The translations under genes and the position numbers were made by a program. Shown in pieces: positions 1 to 11,300 of a DNA stretch of 64,000 bases (positions within the stretch are counted from its first letter, which is position 1; every line of letters starts with the position of its first letter). The DNA lies in assembly GCA_005798445.1 (NCBI GenBank), contig SYJG01000368.1:1-64000 (forward strand). Direction: 5' to 3'. The DNA comes from Planctomyces sp. Lineage in GTDB: Bacteria > Planctomycetota > Planctomycetia > Planctomycetales > Planctomycetaceae. The notes beneath the pieces were generated by a model. That model saw only the letters and a list, made by a program, of their open reading frames with translations, had not been told where the DNA came from and searched no databases.

Positions 1-9
1 CGATCCATG

Positions 10-70
10 AGCCAGATTCCTTTCTGACTGAAGCGTTTTCAGTTGGTCCTGTTAGGAATCTGGCTTTTCT
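10..70 (+). terminator. Rho-independent-terminator-like hairpin
   Basis: AGCCAGATTCCT (10-21) pairs with AGGAATCTGGCT (54-65), followed by a T-rich tract. Confidence 0.55.
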
Positions 71-285
71 TTTCTCTCCTTCGTTTCTGAAACCCCACTT
101 TCTTCGACGCCAAATCGTTCACGGCGTTGCCCAACGGGGCTGGAAATTGCGCAACTTCAAAACTGACTGTTCGCGGTCGTTCGCTCCGCAGTAGGGGCCG
201 AAGCCGTGTCTTCACGCCTTTTGCTGGATATCTTCACGCGACGGGATCGAACGCTGTCGCTCATCGCTTTCCAGGAGCCGCTCGC

Positions 286-3200
286 ATGTCGCGAATGATG
301 CTTTGCCTCTGCTTGGTTGGATGCTTCTCGCTCACGATCGCTGCGGCTGCCGACAAGCCGAACATGGCCAAGTCAAACGGCAATCGGCTGACGTATCTCG
401 ATGAGCCATGCAATCCGTGGTATCCGCATCGCGACTTCCCGAAGCTGACGACTCCCATGTGGGTCGGCGAAGAGGGAGTCGAGGCGGTCGTGATCCTCGG
501 CATCGACGACATGCGTGGGCATGAGAAGTGGGAGGCGTATCTCCGGCCGATCCTCAATCGGCTGAAACAAATCGACGGCCGCGCGCCGGTCAGCATCTTT
601 ACTTGCTCGATCGACCCGAGGCATCCGCACTTGCAGCAATGGCTTGAAGAAGGGCTGAGCCTGGAGATTCACACGATCGACCACCCGTGTCCGTTGCTGA
701 AGGACGGCGATCTGGCGAAGGCGAAGTCCACGGTCGATCGCTGCATTGATCTGCTCAACGAAGTGCCGAACAACAAGCCGGTCTGTTTTCGGATGCCCTG
801 CTGCGATTCGCTCAATACGCTCAGCCCGCGCTTCTACACCGAGATTTTCAACAAGACGACGGAGTTGAGTGTGGGGAGTGGGGAGGGGGGAGCGAAGAAG
901 GGGGGCAACTTCCTGTTGGCCAATTCATCGGTCATGCAAGTTTTCACGTCCGATGATCCCGCCCTGCCGCGCGAACTGGTCCTGGAAGCCGTCGCTGCTT
1001 CCAACTCCCCACTCCCCACTCCGAACTCCCGACTCACCCGCGAGCGTTTCAAAAAGTACCTGCCCACCGATCGCTTCTTCACGAACTCCATCGAGAACTA
1101 CCCGTACCCGTTCGTGGTCGACCGGCTGTGCTGGGAGTTCCCCTGCGTCGCTCCGAGCGACTGGGCGGCTCAGCATTTTCACAAGCCGGACAATCCGCAG
1201 ACGATCGAGGACTGGAAAGCGGCGCTCGACTGCACCGTGATCAAGCAAGGGGTCTATTGCCTCGTCTTCCACCCGCACAACTGGATCAAGCCGGAACAAA
1301 TCAACGAACTCATCGACCACGCTGTCACCAAGCACGGAAAGAAGATCAAGTTCCTGAACTTCCGAGAGGCGGTGGAACGGCTCAACAAGAATGTTGCGTT
1401 TGGAGGATTGCGAGATTCGTCGAACGGCGGCGACGCGAATGTTCGTTTTGCCGACCTCAGTCGCGACGGCCTGCTAGATGTCCTAAGGCTTGGCAAGAGT
1501 TCGTTTCGCATGCGAATTTGGGAGCCGACGAATAACTCGTGGTTGAATGCGAGTGCCTTGCCCAGCCTATTTGAAAAAACAACGACTTGGCTGAAACGAT
1601 TTGACGCGCATGATGAGCTACCTCGAAACGTCCCAAAACCAATCGAAGGTCGCGACGACGGCATCCGATTGGTTGACCTCGACGAAGACGGCCACGACGA
1701 CATCGTCTTCTCGAATCACGAGCGGTACGGCATCTGGCTGTGGGAGTCGCTGAAGACGGGCTGGTCGCGCGAGGTGCTTTCCGGCCAGCGCGGCGACAAG
1801 CTGGCCGAGCAAGAGTTGCCGCCGATTGTGCGGGCGGATGGGTCGAACAACGGGTTCTGGGTGCATGCGCGGCAGCTCGTGTGGATGAACGAGGACACGG
1901 CGAAGTCGAAAGACCTCGTCGAGCGGCGGTCGTTCGACCAACTGCTGGCCAACGAGACTCCCGGCCCGAAGTTGCCCGAAGCCTCGCTGAAAATGATGCA
2001 GGTCAAGCCGGGCTACCGAGTCGAACTGGTCGCCGCCGAACCGCTCGTCCGTGCCCCCGTCGCCTTCGATTGGGGACCGGACGGAAAACTCTGGGTCGCT
2101 GAGATGGCCGACTATCCGCTCGGCGTCGGCGAAGGGGAAGAAGCGGACGGCGAGGACAGTGTGGTGCGACGCTCCGCGTCGCAAACTCACGACGCGGAGC
2201 GTCGTGCCACACTGTTGAAACAAGCCGGCCACAAGCTGGGTGGCGGCCGCGTCCGCTTCCTCGAAGACACCGACGGAGATGGCAAGTACGACAAGTCGAT
2301 CGTGTTCCTCGACAAGCTCAACTTCCCCAACGGCGTCATGCCGTGGCGAGACGGAGTGCTCATCTCCGCCGCGCCGGATGTGCTGTTCGCTCGTGACACA
2401 AATGGAGACGGTCGCGCGGATGGAGTGAAAGTTCTGCTCACCGGCTTCGGCGAAGGAAACCAACAGCACCGAGTCAACGGATTCAGTTGGGGCCTCGACA
2501 ACATGGTCCACTGCGCCAACGGCGACAGCGGTGGACAAATCAAAGTCGTCAGCACCGTAGGGTGGGTCGAGTCATCGAGACCCACCAATCCGGACGATGC
2601 AAAATCCAAAGACGGTGGGTCTCGCGGTTCGACCCACCCTACGAATTACATCGGCAAGGTCATCGACATCCGTGGCCGAGACTTCCGCTGGAATCCGGAC
2701 ACCGGAGAACTCGACCCGACCTCCGGGCAAACTCAATTCGGCCGCAACCGAGACGACTTCGGCAACTGGTTCGGCAACAACAATGCGAACCCGATGTATC
2801 ACTTCGTGCTCGACGACTATTACACCCGCCGCAACCCGCACGTCGCTGCGCCCGATCCACGCAAGCAAGTCTCAATCACGCCGGGACCAAGCCCGGTCTT
2901 CCCGATCAGCCGCACGCTCGCACGGTTCAATGACTTCGCGATGGCCAACCGGTTCACGTCCGCGAACAGCGCGATGGTCTATCGGGATGATTTGCTGTTC
3001 CGTAGCCCTGTCGCTCCGCGACAGGAAAGCCGCACCGGCCCCGACTCCCCATCGCCAGCCGATTCTCCGAAGAAAGTCGATGTCCGTTCGGCTGATCCTG
3101 TCGCGGAGCGACAGGGCTACGTAGCGCACGTCTTCATCTCCGAACCGGTCCACAACCTCGTGCATCACGAGGTCATGACGGCCGACGGCGTGACCTTCAC

Positions 3201-5631
3201 TAGCCGGCGGGCGGAGGACGAGCAGCAATCGGAATTCTTCGCCTCGCGAGACAACTGGTTCCGGCCGACGCAGCTCAAGACCGGCCCGGACGGAGCGCTC
3301 TACATCGCCGACATGTACCGCCAAGTCATCGAGCACCCGCAGTACATCCCCCCCGCCCTGCAAGAAAAGCTCGACCTGCGAGCGGGACACGACAAGGGGC
3401 GGATTTATCGCGTGATACCGGCCGACGGATTCGTCAAAATGACGGTTCCGTGGCCGATGGATAAGGCCAGCGACAAGGAGCTTATTCGCACACTCTACAG
3501 TTCAACCGGCACCGTTCGGGATTTAGCTCACCGAATGCTGTTGTGGCGATATTCCGGGCAAGACGCAAAGTCGATCGTCACGGCATTGCGAAAGACGGCC
3601 CTAGAAGAGGAAGTCAATGAGACCGAAGTTCGAGGAAGCGTTGGACTATCATGGTCACATTCTTCTCCGCACGGTCGTCTCCATGCGTTGTCGTTGCTCG
3701 ACGCGTTCCACTCGCTGACAGTCGATGACCTCTCACGAGCATTGCGAGACAAGCATCCGGCTGTCCGTCGCCGAGCGTTGCAAGCAGTCGAGAGCGTCGA
3801 CGGCGACCTGCCCGATCCGCTCATCAACCAGCTTTCGGGAATGGGCCGCGATCCCGATCCGTTCGTGCGGATGCAGTTCGCGTACACGCTGGGGCATCCG
3901 AAGTTCGCGTCGCTTGGAAACGAACTCGGCAAGCTGCTGTATCGCGAGCGAAACGAAAAGTACCTCGTCGCGGCGGCGATGAGTTCGATTCATGCAAAAA
4001 ACGTCGCCAGCGTCGTGGCCAACGTGTTCGAGTCGGCCGGCAAAGAACCGTTGCCGCCGCAGTTGGCGAGCACGTTGCTCGGCCTGGCTTCGACGCTGGG
4101 GAACGATCAAGCGTTGCTCAGCTTGATCGAGTACGTCTTGAGCGGTGCGGCAACCTCCGAGTCGCAGCCGATTGTGCTGGCTCAGATGCTCGACAATCTG
4201 GAACGCCGCAAGACGTCTTTGGCCGAATTGAAGGAGGTCGATCCGCAACGGCTCGCGAGGGCACAGCAGCAGTTGGCGAGCCGGATTGATACGGCGCGGG
4301 AAGTCATTGCAAAGTGCAGAGTGCAGAGTGCAAAGTGCAAAGTGGAAGACGTGGTCTTCGTTTTGCCGTTGCTGGGCCGTGATTCCGCAAAACGTGGCGA
4401 CGATGCAAAACTCGTCGGCGAGTTGTTGGTCCCGCAGTCGCCTGTGCCGGTGCAGACGGCGGTGGTCGCGACGCTGGCTCGGATTAATCACGAAGCCTCA
4501 GCCACCGCGTTGCTGAGCGGTTGGCGAACTTTCACTCCGGCGCTGCGGACGCAGGTGCTCGATGCATTGCTCAGCCGGCCGAATTGGACGGGGACACTTT
4601 TGGATCAGCTCGAAGCCAAGTCGATCGCGCCCAGCGATATCGACGCGACGCGACGACAACGGCTGACGGCTCACGCGAACAAGGATCTCCGCGAGCGAGC
4701 GGCGAAGTTACTGGATGTCTCGGTCAACACGGATCGGCAAAAGATGGTCGCCGAGTTCGCTGTGAAGCTGAAAGAACTCAACGCGGCAGGCGATGCGGTC
4801 AGCGGGTCCGAGGTCTTCAAGAAGCGGTGTGCGACGTGTCACAAGCTCAAGGAGATCGGCACGTCGGTCGGTTCGGACCTGATGTCGCTGACCGACAAAT
4901 CGACCACCGCACTGCTGACGGCGATCCTTGACCCGAACAAGGCGGTCGAAGCGAAGTTCCTGGCGTACACCGCGGTCAACAAGCAAGGGCAAACATTCTC
5001 CGGCCTGATCGCCGCCGAGACCGGCAACAGCATCACGCTGATGGCCGCCGACGGCAAACAGCACACGCTGTTGCGAGCGGACCTCGACGAGTTCATCAGT
5101 TCGGGGAAGTCATTCATGCCTGAAGGACTGGAGAAGGATGTATTGCCGCGCGAGTTGGCTGACGTCATCGCGTTCGTTCAATCTAGCGGCCCGCCTCCCA
5201 AGAAGTTCGACGGCAACCAGCCCGAGCCTGTGACCGCCGACGCGAGCGGCACGCTCAAACTGCTCGCGACCAACGCCGAGATTTATGGCAAGACGCTGGT
5301 CTTCGAGCCGCCATTCAAAAACCTTGGGTTCTGGGGCAGTGTCGATGATCGGGCCGTCTGGACGATCAACGTCTCGAAGGCGGGTAAGTACTCGATCCGT
5401 CTGAATTACGCTTGCGACAACGGCACGGCCGGCAACGACGTCGTGTTTGACGTCGCAGAACAATCGGTCAAAGCGAAGATCGTCGGCACCGGCTCGTGGG
5501 AGAATTATCAAACGGCAATTCTTGGCGAGTTGAATTTGCCCGCCGGTCAGCATCGCCTGACCGTCCGCGCGACGGAGACACTCAAGAATCATCTGATGGA
5601 TTTTAAGGAACTGCGTTTGGTGCCGGAATAG
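286..5631 (+). CDS. Multidomain secreted protein: NodB-like polysaccharide deacetylase N-terminus, FG-GAP/VCBS-like segment, PVC-type membrane-bound dehydrogenase, HEAT repeats, cytochrome c (CATCHK), C-terminal CBM-like domain
   Basis: Long ORF (127..5631); likely start Met at 286 followed by a signal peptide; CATCHKLKEIGTSVGSDL heme motif; DTDGDGKYD and NGDSGG motifs of PVC dehydrogenases. Confidence 0.8.
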   Translation: MSRMMLCLCLVGCFSLTIAAAADKPNMAKSNGNRLTYLDEPCNPWYPHRDFPKLTTPMWVGEEGVEAVVILGIDDMRGHEKWEAYLRPILNRLKQIDGRAPVSIFTCSIDPRHPHLQQWLEEGLSLEIHTIDHPCPLLKDGDLAKAKSTVDRCIDLLNEVPNNKPVCFRMPCCDSLNTLSPRFYTEIFNKTTELSVGSGEGGAKKGGNFLLANSSVMQVFTSDDPALPRELVLEAVAASNSPLPTPNSRLTRERFKKYLPTDRFFTNSIENYPYPFVVDRLCWEFPCVAPSDWAAQHFHKPDNPQTIEDWKAALDCTVIKQGVYCLVFHPHNWIKPEQINELIDHAVTKHGKKIKFLNFREAVERLNKNVAFGGLRDSSNGGDANVRFADLSRDGLLDVLRLGKSSFRMRIWEPTNNSWLNASALPSLFEKTTTWLKRFDAHDELPRNVPKPIEGRDDGIRLVDLDEDGHDDIVFSNHERYGIWLWESLKTGWSREVLSGQRGDKLAEQELPPIVRADGSNNGFWVHARQLVWMNEDTAKSKDLVERRSFDQLLANETPGPKLPEASLKMMQVKPGYRVELVAAEPLVRAPVAFDWGPDGKLWVAEMADYPLGVGEGEEADGEDSVVRRSASQTHDAERRATLLKQAGHKLGGGRVRFLEDTDGDGKYDKSIVFLDKLNFPNGVMPWRDGVLISAAPDVLFARDTNGDGRADGVKVLLTGFGEGNQQHRVNGFSWGLDNMVHCANGDSGGQIKVVSTVGWVESSRPTNPDDAKSKDGGSRGSTHPTNYIGKVIDIRGRDFRWNPDTGELDPTSGQTQFGRNRDDFGNWFGNNNANPMYHFVLDDYYTRRNPHVAAPDPRKQVSITPGPSPVFPISRTLARFNDFAMANRFTSANSAMVYRDDLLFRSPVAPRQESRTGPDSPSPADSPKKVDVRSADPVAERQGYVAHVFISEPVHNLVHHEVMTADGVTFTSRRAEDEQQSEFFASRDNWFRPTQLKTGPDGALYIADMYRQVIEHPQYIPPALQEKLDLRAGHDKGRIYRVIPADGFVKMTVPWPMDKASDKELIRTLYSSTGTVRDLAHRMLLWRYSGQDAKSIVTALRKTALEEEVNETEVRGSVGLSWSHSSPHGRLHALSLLDAFHSLTVDDLSRALRDKHPAVRRRALQAVESVDGDLPDPLINQLSGMGRDPDPFVRMQFAYTLGHPKFASLGNELGKLLYRERNEKYLVAAAMSSIHAKNVASVVANVFESAGKEPLPPQLASTLLGLASTLGNDQALLSLIEYVLSGAATSESQPIVLAQMLDNLERRKTSLAELKEVDPQRLARAQQQLASRIDTAREVIAKCRVQSAKCKVEDVVFVLPLLGRDSAKRGDDAKLVGELLVPQSPVPVQTAVVATLARINHEASATALLSGWRTFTPALRTQVLDALLSRPNWTGTLLDQLEAKSIAPSDIDATRRQRLTAHANKDLRERAAKLLDVSVNTDRQKMVAEFAVKLKELNAAGDAVSGSEVFKKRCATCHKLKEIGTSVGSDLMSLTDKSTTALLTAILDPNKAVEAKFLAYTAVNKQGQTFSGLIAAETGNSITLMAADGKQHTLLRADLDEFISSGKSFMPEGLEKDVLPRELADVIAFVQSSGPPPKKFDGNQPEPVTADASGTLKLLATNAEIYGKTLVFEPPFKNLGFWGSVDDRAVWTINVSKAGKYSIRLNYACDNGTAGNDVVFDVAEQSVKAKIVGTGSWENYQTAILGELNLPAGQHRLTVRATETLKNHLMDFKELRLVPE
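2157..2214. repeat. Intragenic inverted repeat CAGTGTGGTGCGACGCTCCGCGTCG ... CGACGCGGAGCGTCGTGCCACACTG
   Basis: 25-nt arms with 2 mismatches; translated as SVVRRSASQTHDAERRATL. Confidence 0.9.
2557..2642. repeat. Intragenic GTAGGGTGGGTCGAGTCATCGAGACCCACC ... GGTGGGTCTCGCGGTTCGACCCACCCTAC element
   Basis: Translated as VGWVESSRPTNPDDAKSKDGGSRGSTHPTN; near-copy in glnE. Confidence 0.93.
3002..3120. repeat. Intragenic GTAGCCCTGTCGCTCCGCGACAGG ... CCTGTCGCGGAGCGACAGGGCTAC element
   Basis: Perfect arms with GTAG/CTAC feet. Confidence 0.93.
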
Positions 5632-5793
5632 GTTGAGATAACAGCCATCAGCCATCCGCTTTCGGCCATCAGCCGGAAATGTCCGGCTGATGGCTGTGGG
5701 CTGAAAGCTGATGGCCGTTATTTCACTTTTGCGAGCCTCCGCTAGACTGCCACGCCTCTTGGAAATCGACATCGTGTGAAAGAAACGAAACTT

Positions 5794-6873
5794 ATGACGA
5801 CTGCTGAATTAACCTCGCTGAATTGGACTTCCCTCGCCGACCGCGTGCTGGCTGGTGGCGATATCACTCGCGCCGAAGCGATCGCGATTCTGACCGCTCC
5901 TGACGACGACGTCCCGGCGATGATTGCTGCCGCGTTTCGGATTCGGCTAAAGCACTTTGGGCACAAGGTTCACTTCTACTACTTGAAGAACGCCAAGAGC
6001 GGCCTCTGTCCGGAAGACTGCGGGTATTGCTCGCAGAACATCGACTCTGAAGCGGAGATCAACCGCTATCCGATGCTCAACGAGCGGAAGCTGATGGAAG
6101 GTGCCGCCGCCGCCGCGAGCTTGCAGGCGCGGACGTACTGCATCGTGGCCAGCGGACGCGGCCCGTCGGATCGCGAAGTCGCACACGTCGCCAACGTCGT
6201 CAAGAAAATCAAAGACGAGCACGGTCTGCACATCTGCTGTTGCCTGGGTCTGCTCACGCCAGAGCAAGCGATGACGTTGAAAGAGGCCGGCGTCGATCGC
6301 ATCAACCACAATCTCAATACGAGCCGCCGGTTCTACGAGCAGATTTGCTCGACGCATTCGTTCGACGACCGCCTGGCCACGCTGCGAACCGTGCGCGAGT
6401 CGGGTATGGAACTCTGTTGCGGCCTGATCGCTGGCATGGGCGAGGAGCACGCCGACCTGATCGACATCGCGCTGGAAATGCGCGGCATGAAAGTCGAGTC
6501 GATCCCGGTCAACTTCCTGAACTCGATCGAAGGGACGCAGCTTGAGCGCGTCCGCGAACTCAACCCGCGCTACTGCCTGAAGGTGCTCTGCCTGTTGCGT
6601 TTCACAAACCCGACGGTGGAACTTCGCATCGCCGGCGGCCGCGAGATCAACCTCCGCTCGCTGCAAGCGATGGGGCTGTATGTGGCCAACTCGCTGTTCG
6701 TCAGCGACTACCTGACGACGAAAGGGCAACCCCCGGAACTCGACTTCCAGATGGTTGAAGACCTCGGCTTCGAAATCATCACCGGCGACCACGAATCACA
6801 TAAGCTGTGGAAGGACCGGCGGGAGACGGCGGGTGAGCTTGCCATTGCGGGGTCTTGTGGGGCGAGCTGTTGA
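5794..6873 (+). CDS. bioB: Biotin synthase (radical SAM)
   Basis: CPEDCGYCSQ radical-SAM motif; NHNLNTS; typical BioB length. Confidence 0.95.
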   Translation: MTTAELTSLNWTSLADRVLAGGDITRAEAIAILTAPDDDVPAMIAAAFRIRLKHFGHKVHFYYLKNAKSGLCPEDCGYCSQNIDSEAEINRYPMLNERKLMEGAAAAASLQARTYCIVASGRGPSDREVAHVANVVKKIKDEHGLHICCCLGLLTPEQAMTLKEAGVDRINHNLNTSRRFYEQICSTHSFDDRLATLRTVRESGMELCCGLIAGMGEEHADLIDIALEMRGMKVESIPVNFLNSIEGTQLERVRELNPRYCLKVLCLLRFTNPTVELRIAGGREINLRSLQAMGLYVANSLFVSDYLTTKGQPPELDFQMVEDLGFEIITGDHESHKLWKDRRETAGELAIAGSCGASC

Positions 6874-6946
6874 ATATGATTCACGAGGAGTTCCCTACTC
6901 TTTTTTGGCCCGTTCCTAATCACGTTCGCACGTTGGAGAGCACGTT

Positions 6947-7606
6947 GTGAAGAGTCGGCCGCAAAAAAAGTCGAGGACATTTCGGAAGCGCGCTGCGGGT
7001 CGTGGAAGACTTGTCCGTTTTGGCCGAAGTCAAGTAGGCCTGCGGCGCGTAAGGCTTGTAACCGGTGAGAACAATACCGAGCAGGTCACACTAAAAACTG
7101 TTTACCCGACAATTGAGGTGCATGGCGATCAAGGTGGGATTCTACAACACTTGCGAGAATTAGGCGTTCTGCTGGACGATATTTACCTCGGACCTGAACA
7201 TCCTCGATGTGTGGTTGTGGCACCGAGAGTGCTAAGCGAAAAGCAACTTGACTCTCTCCGGCACGCTTACTGTATTGAGCTACATAACCGACGATTGCCC
7301 CACCAATCGCCCGAAATAATCGCTTGCAAAATGACGTTTTTGCAAAATTATCGTTCCGGTTTGCAGCCTTTGCAGCGTTTGCAGAAGGTGGAATTGCATG
7401 ACTTGATAAGGACTCTGGAATCGCAAAAACGAAACGGACAAGAGCTAATTGATAAGCGTGAGGCGGCCAAACGCCTTGGTGACATGGGAGCGAAGGCAAA
7501 GCCAGCGATTCGATCGCTGATTGCAGCGTCGCATTCAAGCGACATCACCCTTGCAAACCTTTCCCTGCGAGCGCTGGAAGCAATCCGTTCCGAAGGGAAC
7601 AACTAG
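6947..7606 (+). CDS. Hypothetical protein with C-terminal HEAT-like segment
   Basis: ORF 219 aa, GTG start; REAAKRLGDMGAKAKPAIRSLIAA resembles a HEAT repeat. Confidence 0.5.
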   Translation: MKSRPQKKSRTFRKRAAGRGRLVRFGRSQVGLRRVRLVTGENNTEQVTLKTVYPTIEVHGDQGGILQHLRELGVLLDDIYLGPEHPRCVVVAPRVLSEKQLDSLRHAYCIELHNRRLPHQSPEIIACKMTFLQNYRSGLQPLQRLQKVELHDLIRTLESQKRNGQELIDKREAAKRLGDMGAKAKPAIRSLIAASHSSDITLANLSLRALEAIRSEGNN

Positions 7607-7885
7607 CGTCGACTCTTACCGACCTCTTTTTCCCGCACGCAATTTCGGCAGCGAAGTGAGGTCGATTCCTGCAGAGTCTGTTGCTGAATCGCGAGTGTTC
7701 TTTGCCGCAGAGCGGCCTCCGAAGATCGCCGTGGTCTTCCGCCCACGGATTGCGTGACGAACAAAGTTTGTCGCCGAGCAACCATTGAACGCCTTTGGAG
7801 TGCCCCTTCCTTCGCGCCGACTGGCAACCTCTTGGAAGCCACGTATCATGCTTGCGGTTGTCCTGATCATCGGGCGAAAGCACTC

Positions 7886-8356
7886 ATGCAAGTCGTTCTC
7901 GGAAGCGCTGGGTCGAAAGCCTCATTGGACGAGATTGTTAGCCAATCGCCGCTGGATGAAGTTGAAATCGTCGATGCCGACGGCAATGCGCTCGCTTACG
8001 TGGTTCCGTCGCCCATACCGGGCGACGAGACTTACGCCAAGTTTGAGGCGATCTTTCAAAGCCATGCCGACGTTCTCAATCGCCGTGCCGCGAATTCGTC
8101 ACCGGGAGTTTCCACGCAAGAAATGCTGGCCAATCTCGAACGCGAAGAACTGCTTCAATTGCTTGGTGAATTTTGCGCCGCATGTCCTGACGTACGCTTC
8201 GGCCAATTGATCGCAAATATGGCGGTCGTGGCTCGCGGGGCGGAACCGAACGCCGTGTGGGATATGGAAGACGACGAACTGCTCGTCGCCGTGCGGAGCC
8301 AACTCGAATTATTTCGCGCACGTCGCGTCCAGCGTTCGTTTATGTCGAACATTTGA
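7886..8356 (+). CDS. Hypothetical protein
   Basis: ORF 7754..8356, probable internal ATG at 7886; ends just upstream of glnE. Confidence 0.55.
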   Translation: MQVVLGSAGSKASLDEIVSQSPLDEVEIVDADGNALAYVVPSPIPGDETYAKFEAIFQSHADVLNRRAANSSPGVSTQEMLANLEREELLQLLGEFCAACPDVRFGQLIANMAVVARGAEPNAVWDMEDDELLVAVRSQLELFRARRVQRSFMSNI

Positions 8357-8364
8357 GGCATCGC

Positions 8365-11300
8365 ATGACACTAATACCATCGCACTCCACCGAACCGACT
8401 TTCGATGACCGCTTGCGGCTGTTGTTTGATGAGGCGGAGGATGCCGATTCGGAGCGGTGCTTGTCGTGGGTGTCGGCGTTGTTGGCGGAGTCTCCGTCGG
8501 CGGACGCTTCGCTCGTGGGATTGGAGCGCTTGCTGCGAGCGGTGCCGGATCGGCGCGAATTGTTTTGGCAACTGCTGCATTCGCCGCGAGCCATCGAAGT
8601 CTTGCTCACCATCTTCGCGGCGAGTCCGTATCTAACGGACCTGTTGCTATGCGAACCGTCGTTGCTGTCGCAGTTGACGCAGCCACAATTGCTCCGCGAA
8701 CTGCGCAGCCGGCCGGAGTTCTTTGACGCGGCCATGCTGGCGGTGAATGAGGCGGCCTCTGAGAACGAACGAACGATTGCGTTGCGCGACTTTCAACACG
8801 GAGAGCTGTTACGAATCGGCGTTTGCGATTTCTTGGGGTTATTCGATCTGCGCTCGGTGACGAATCAGTTGTCGCTGCTGGCCGATGCGACTGTGCAAGC
8901 GGCGTTGCGGGTGATTGGTGAGCGTGAAGGGGTCGGGAGTTTTATTCAGGCCGCCGTTCTGCCTGGGGATCAACCGCTCGATGACGACGGCGGCCTGAAA
9001 AGGAATCCCGACCCCGTGGCTTACGGCTTCGCGGTGCTCGCGCTCGGCAAGCTCGGTGGCGAGGAGTTGAATTACAGCTCGGACATCGACCTCGTCTTTG
9101 TGTGCGATGGCGATCCAGCTCAGTTCCTGGAGCTGGTGCAACGGTTGACGAAGGTGCTGTCGGACGTGACCTCACACGGGATTCTGTACCGAGTCGATCT
9201 GCGTCTGCGGCCGTGGGGGAACGCGGGGCCGCTAGTCGCATCGGTTGAGACGTATCTGGATTACTTGCGGCAGCAATCTCAGTTGTGGGAGCGGCAGGCG
9301 TTGTTAAAGGCTCGCGTGATTGCGGGGGACTTCGCCGTTGGCCAGCGATTCCTCGAACAAGCTCGGCCGTTGATTTTCAGTGCGTCGGCCGAGGATGTGC
9401 GGCGCAGCGTCTGGCAGGCGAAGCAGCGGATTGAGCAAGACCTCAAGCGCAAAGGGAAAGCGGCGGGCGAAGTGAAGCTCGGAGCCGGCACCATTCGCGA
9501 TGTTGAGTTCGTCGTGCAATGCCTGCAACTGCAACATGGCGGCGAAGTACCACAGGTGCGGAGCATCAACACGCTTGATGGACTGGTGCGACTGGCTGAG
9601 GGGGGCTTCCTGCGTGCGGACGAGTACCGCGAACTTTCGTCCGCCTATCTGTTGTTCCGCGTCATCGAGCATGGCCTGCAACTGAAACACAGCCGTCAAA
9701 CGCACTGGTTGCCGACCGATCCGGTCGAGTTGGAATTGCTCGCGCGGCGACTCGACTTTCCGTCGGCCGAACAACTGACGACGCATTTTCAGCAGCATCG
9801 CTCGGCCGTGCGGCGCATCTTCGAAAAATACGTGGGCGGTGCGAACGGATCGTCTCCGGACGCGACCAACAATATTCCGAGGCACGAAGTGTCGTCGGTC
9901 AGATCCGTTGCCGAGCAGCTTCCACGTTCACAAATCTGGAATCGACTGTCTGAAGACAACCCGCTCATCGTCGATTGGCGGCCAGCCTCGGCGGATCGCG
10001 GCGAAGTGACCATTGCGGGTTTCGATCAGTTGGGCGACCTGTCGATGATGTGCGGACTGCTGTTCGTGTATGGCTTCGACATCGTCGAGGGGGATGCATT
10101 CACGGAAGAGCGGACTGCTGATTCGCAGTCCCCGTTGCGATTCGTGAATTCATTTGTGGTTCGACGGCGTGAAGTGCCAGGAAATCCGGCATCCGTAGGG
10201 TGGGTCGAGTCATCGAGCCCCACCGCGTCGGCGCACGGGTTGGTGGGTCTCGATGACTCGACCCACCCTACCAACCTGCATCGCGAATTGTTGGAACTGC
10301 TCAATCAGGCGCGGACTGGAAGTCGCCGCGAAGCGCAGGCGAGGTTCGCCAAACGCGTTTCCGAAGCGTTGCCGACGGCTCGGCCAACCGGTCCCGTGCA
10401 TTCGCCGGTCGAAATCGAATTTGATAACGACTCGCATCCAGACATGACGCTCATCCGCATTGCCTCCGATGACACCAGCGGATTCTTGTACGAGCTGACC
10501 AACTCACTGGCGCTGCTGGGCATCGACATCCGGCAGATGTCGATTCGCACCGACGGCTCGCGTGTGCGTGACACGTTGTTGGTCACGGACGACTCCGGCC
10601 GCAAGTTATTGGACGAGCAGCGTCAGCAAGTGCTCCGCACGGCGGTCGTCCTCATTCAACACTTCACCGATTTGTTGCCGCAGTCGCCCGACGCCGAAGC
10701 CGCGTTGCTGCACTTCCAAGAATTGCTTGAACGAGAATTGCTGGAAGCGGATTGGTTGAAGCGGCTCACTTCGCTGCAACGGCCGGAGGTATTGGCCGCG
10801 CTCGCGAAGTTGCTGGGCGTGAGCGATCTGCTGTGGGAGGATTTTCTCCGCTTGCAGCATGCGAACTTGTTTCCGGTCGTGACCGACATCGCCGGTCTGC
10901 GGCAGGACAAGCCACGAGCGTTGTTAGCAAAGGAACTTGCCACCGAGCTGGTTTCGAGTCAGACGTTTGCGGAATGCTGCGAGCGGCTCAACGCCTTCAA
11001 AGATCGGGAGATGTTCCGCATCGACATGCGGCATGTGACCGGGATCGTCCCTGACTTCATCGAGTTCGCCGGCGAGCTGACCGAACTTGCTGAAGCAGTC
11101 ATCGCCTCCGCGTGCGAGATTGCAGAGCGAGAGGTCATCGCGAGACAGAGGAGGCCACACACGCCCCCGGCTTACTGCGTCGCCGCTCTCGGCAAGCTTG
11201 GCGGACGGGAAATTGGATTCGCATCGGACATTGAATTGCTGTTCGTCTTCGACGGTCCTGCGCCGTCTGACTTTTGCGAGCGGCTGGTCGAACTGTTTCA

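Noticed and set aside
1618-2538. 306-aa minus-strand ORF and many similar antisense ORFs
   Set aside because: Antisense to the strongly supported PVC dehydrogenase; expected in GC-rich coding DNA
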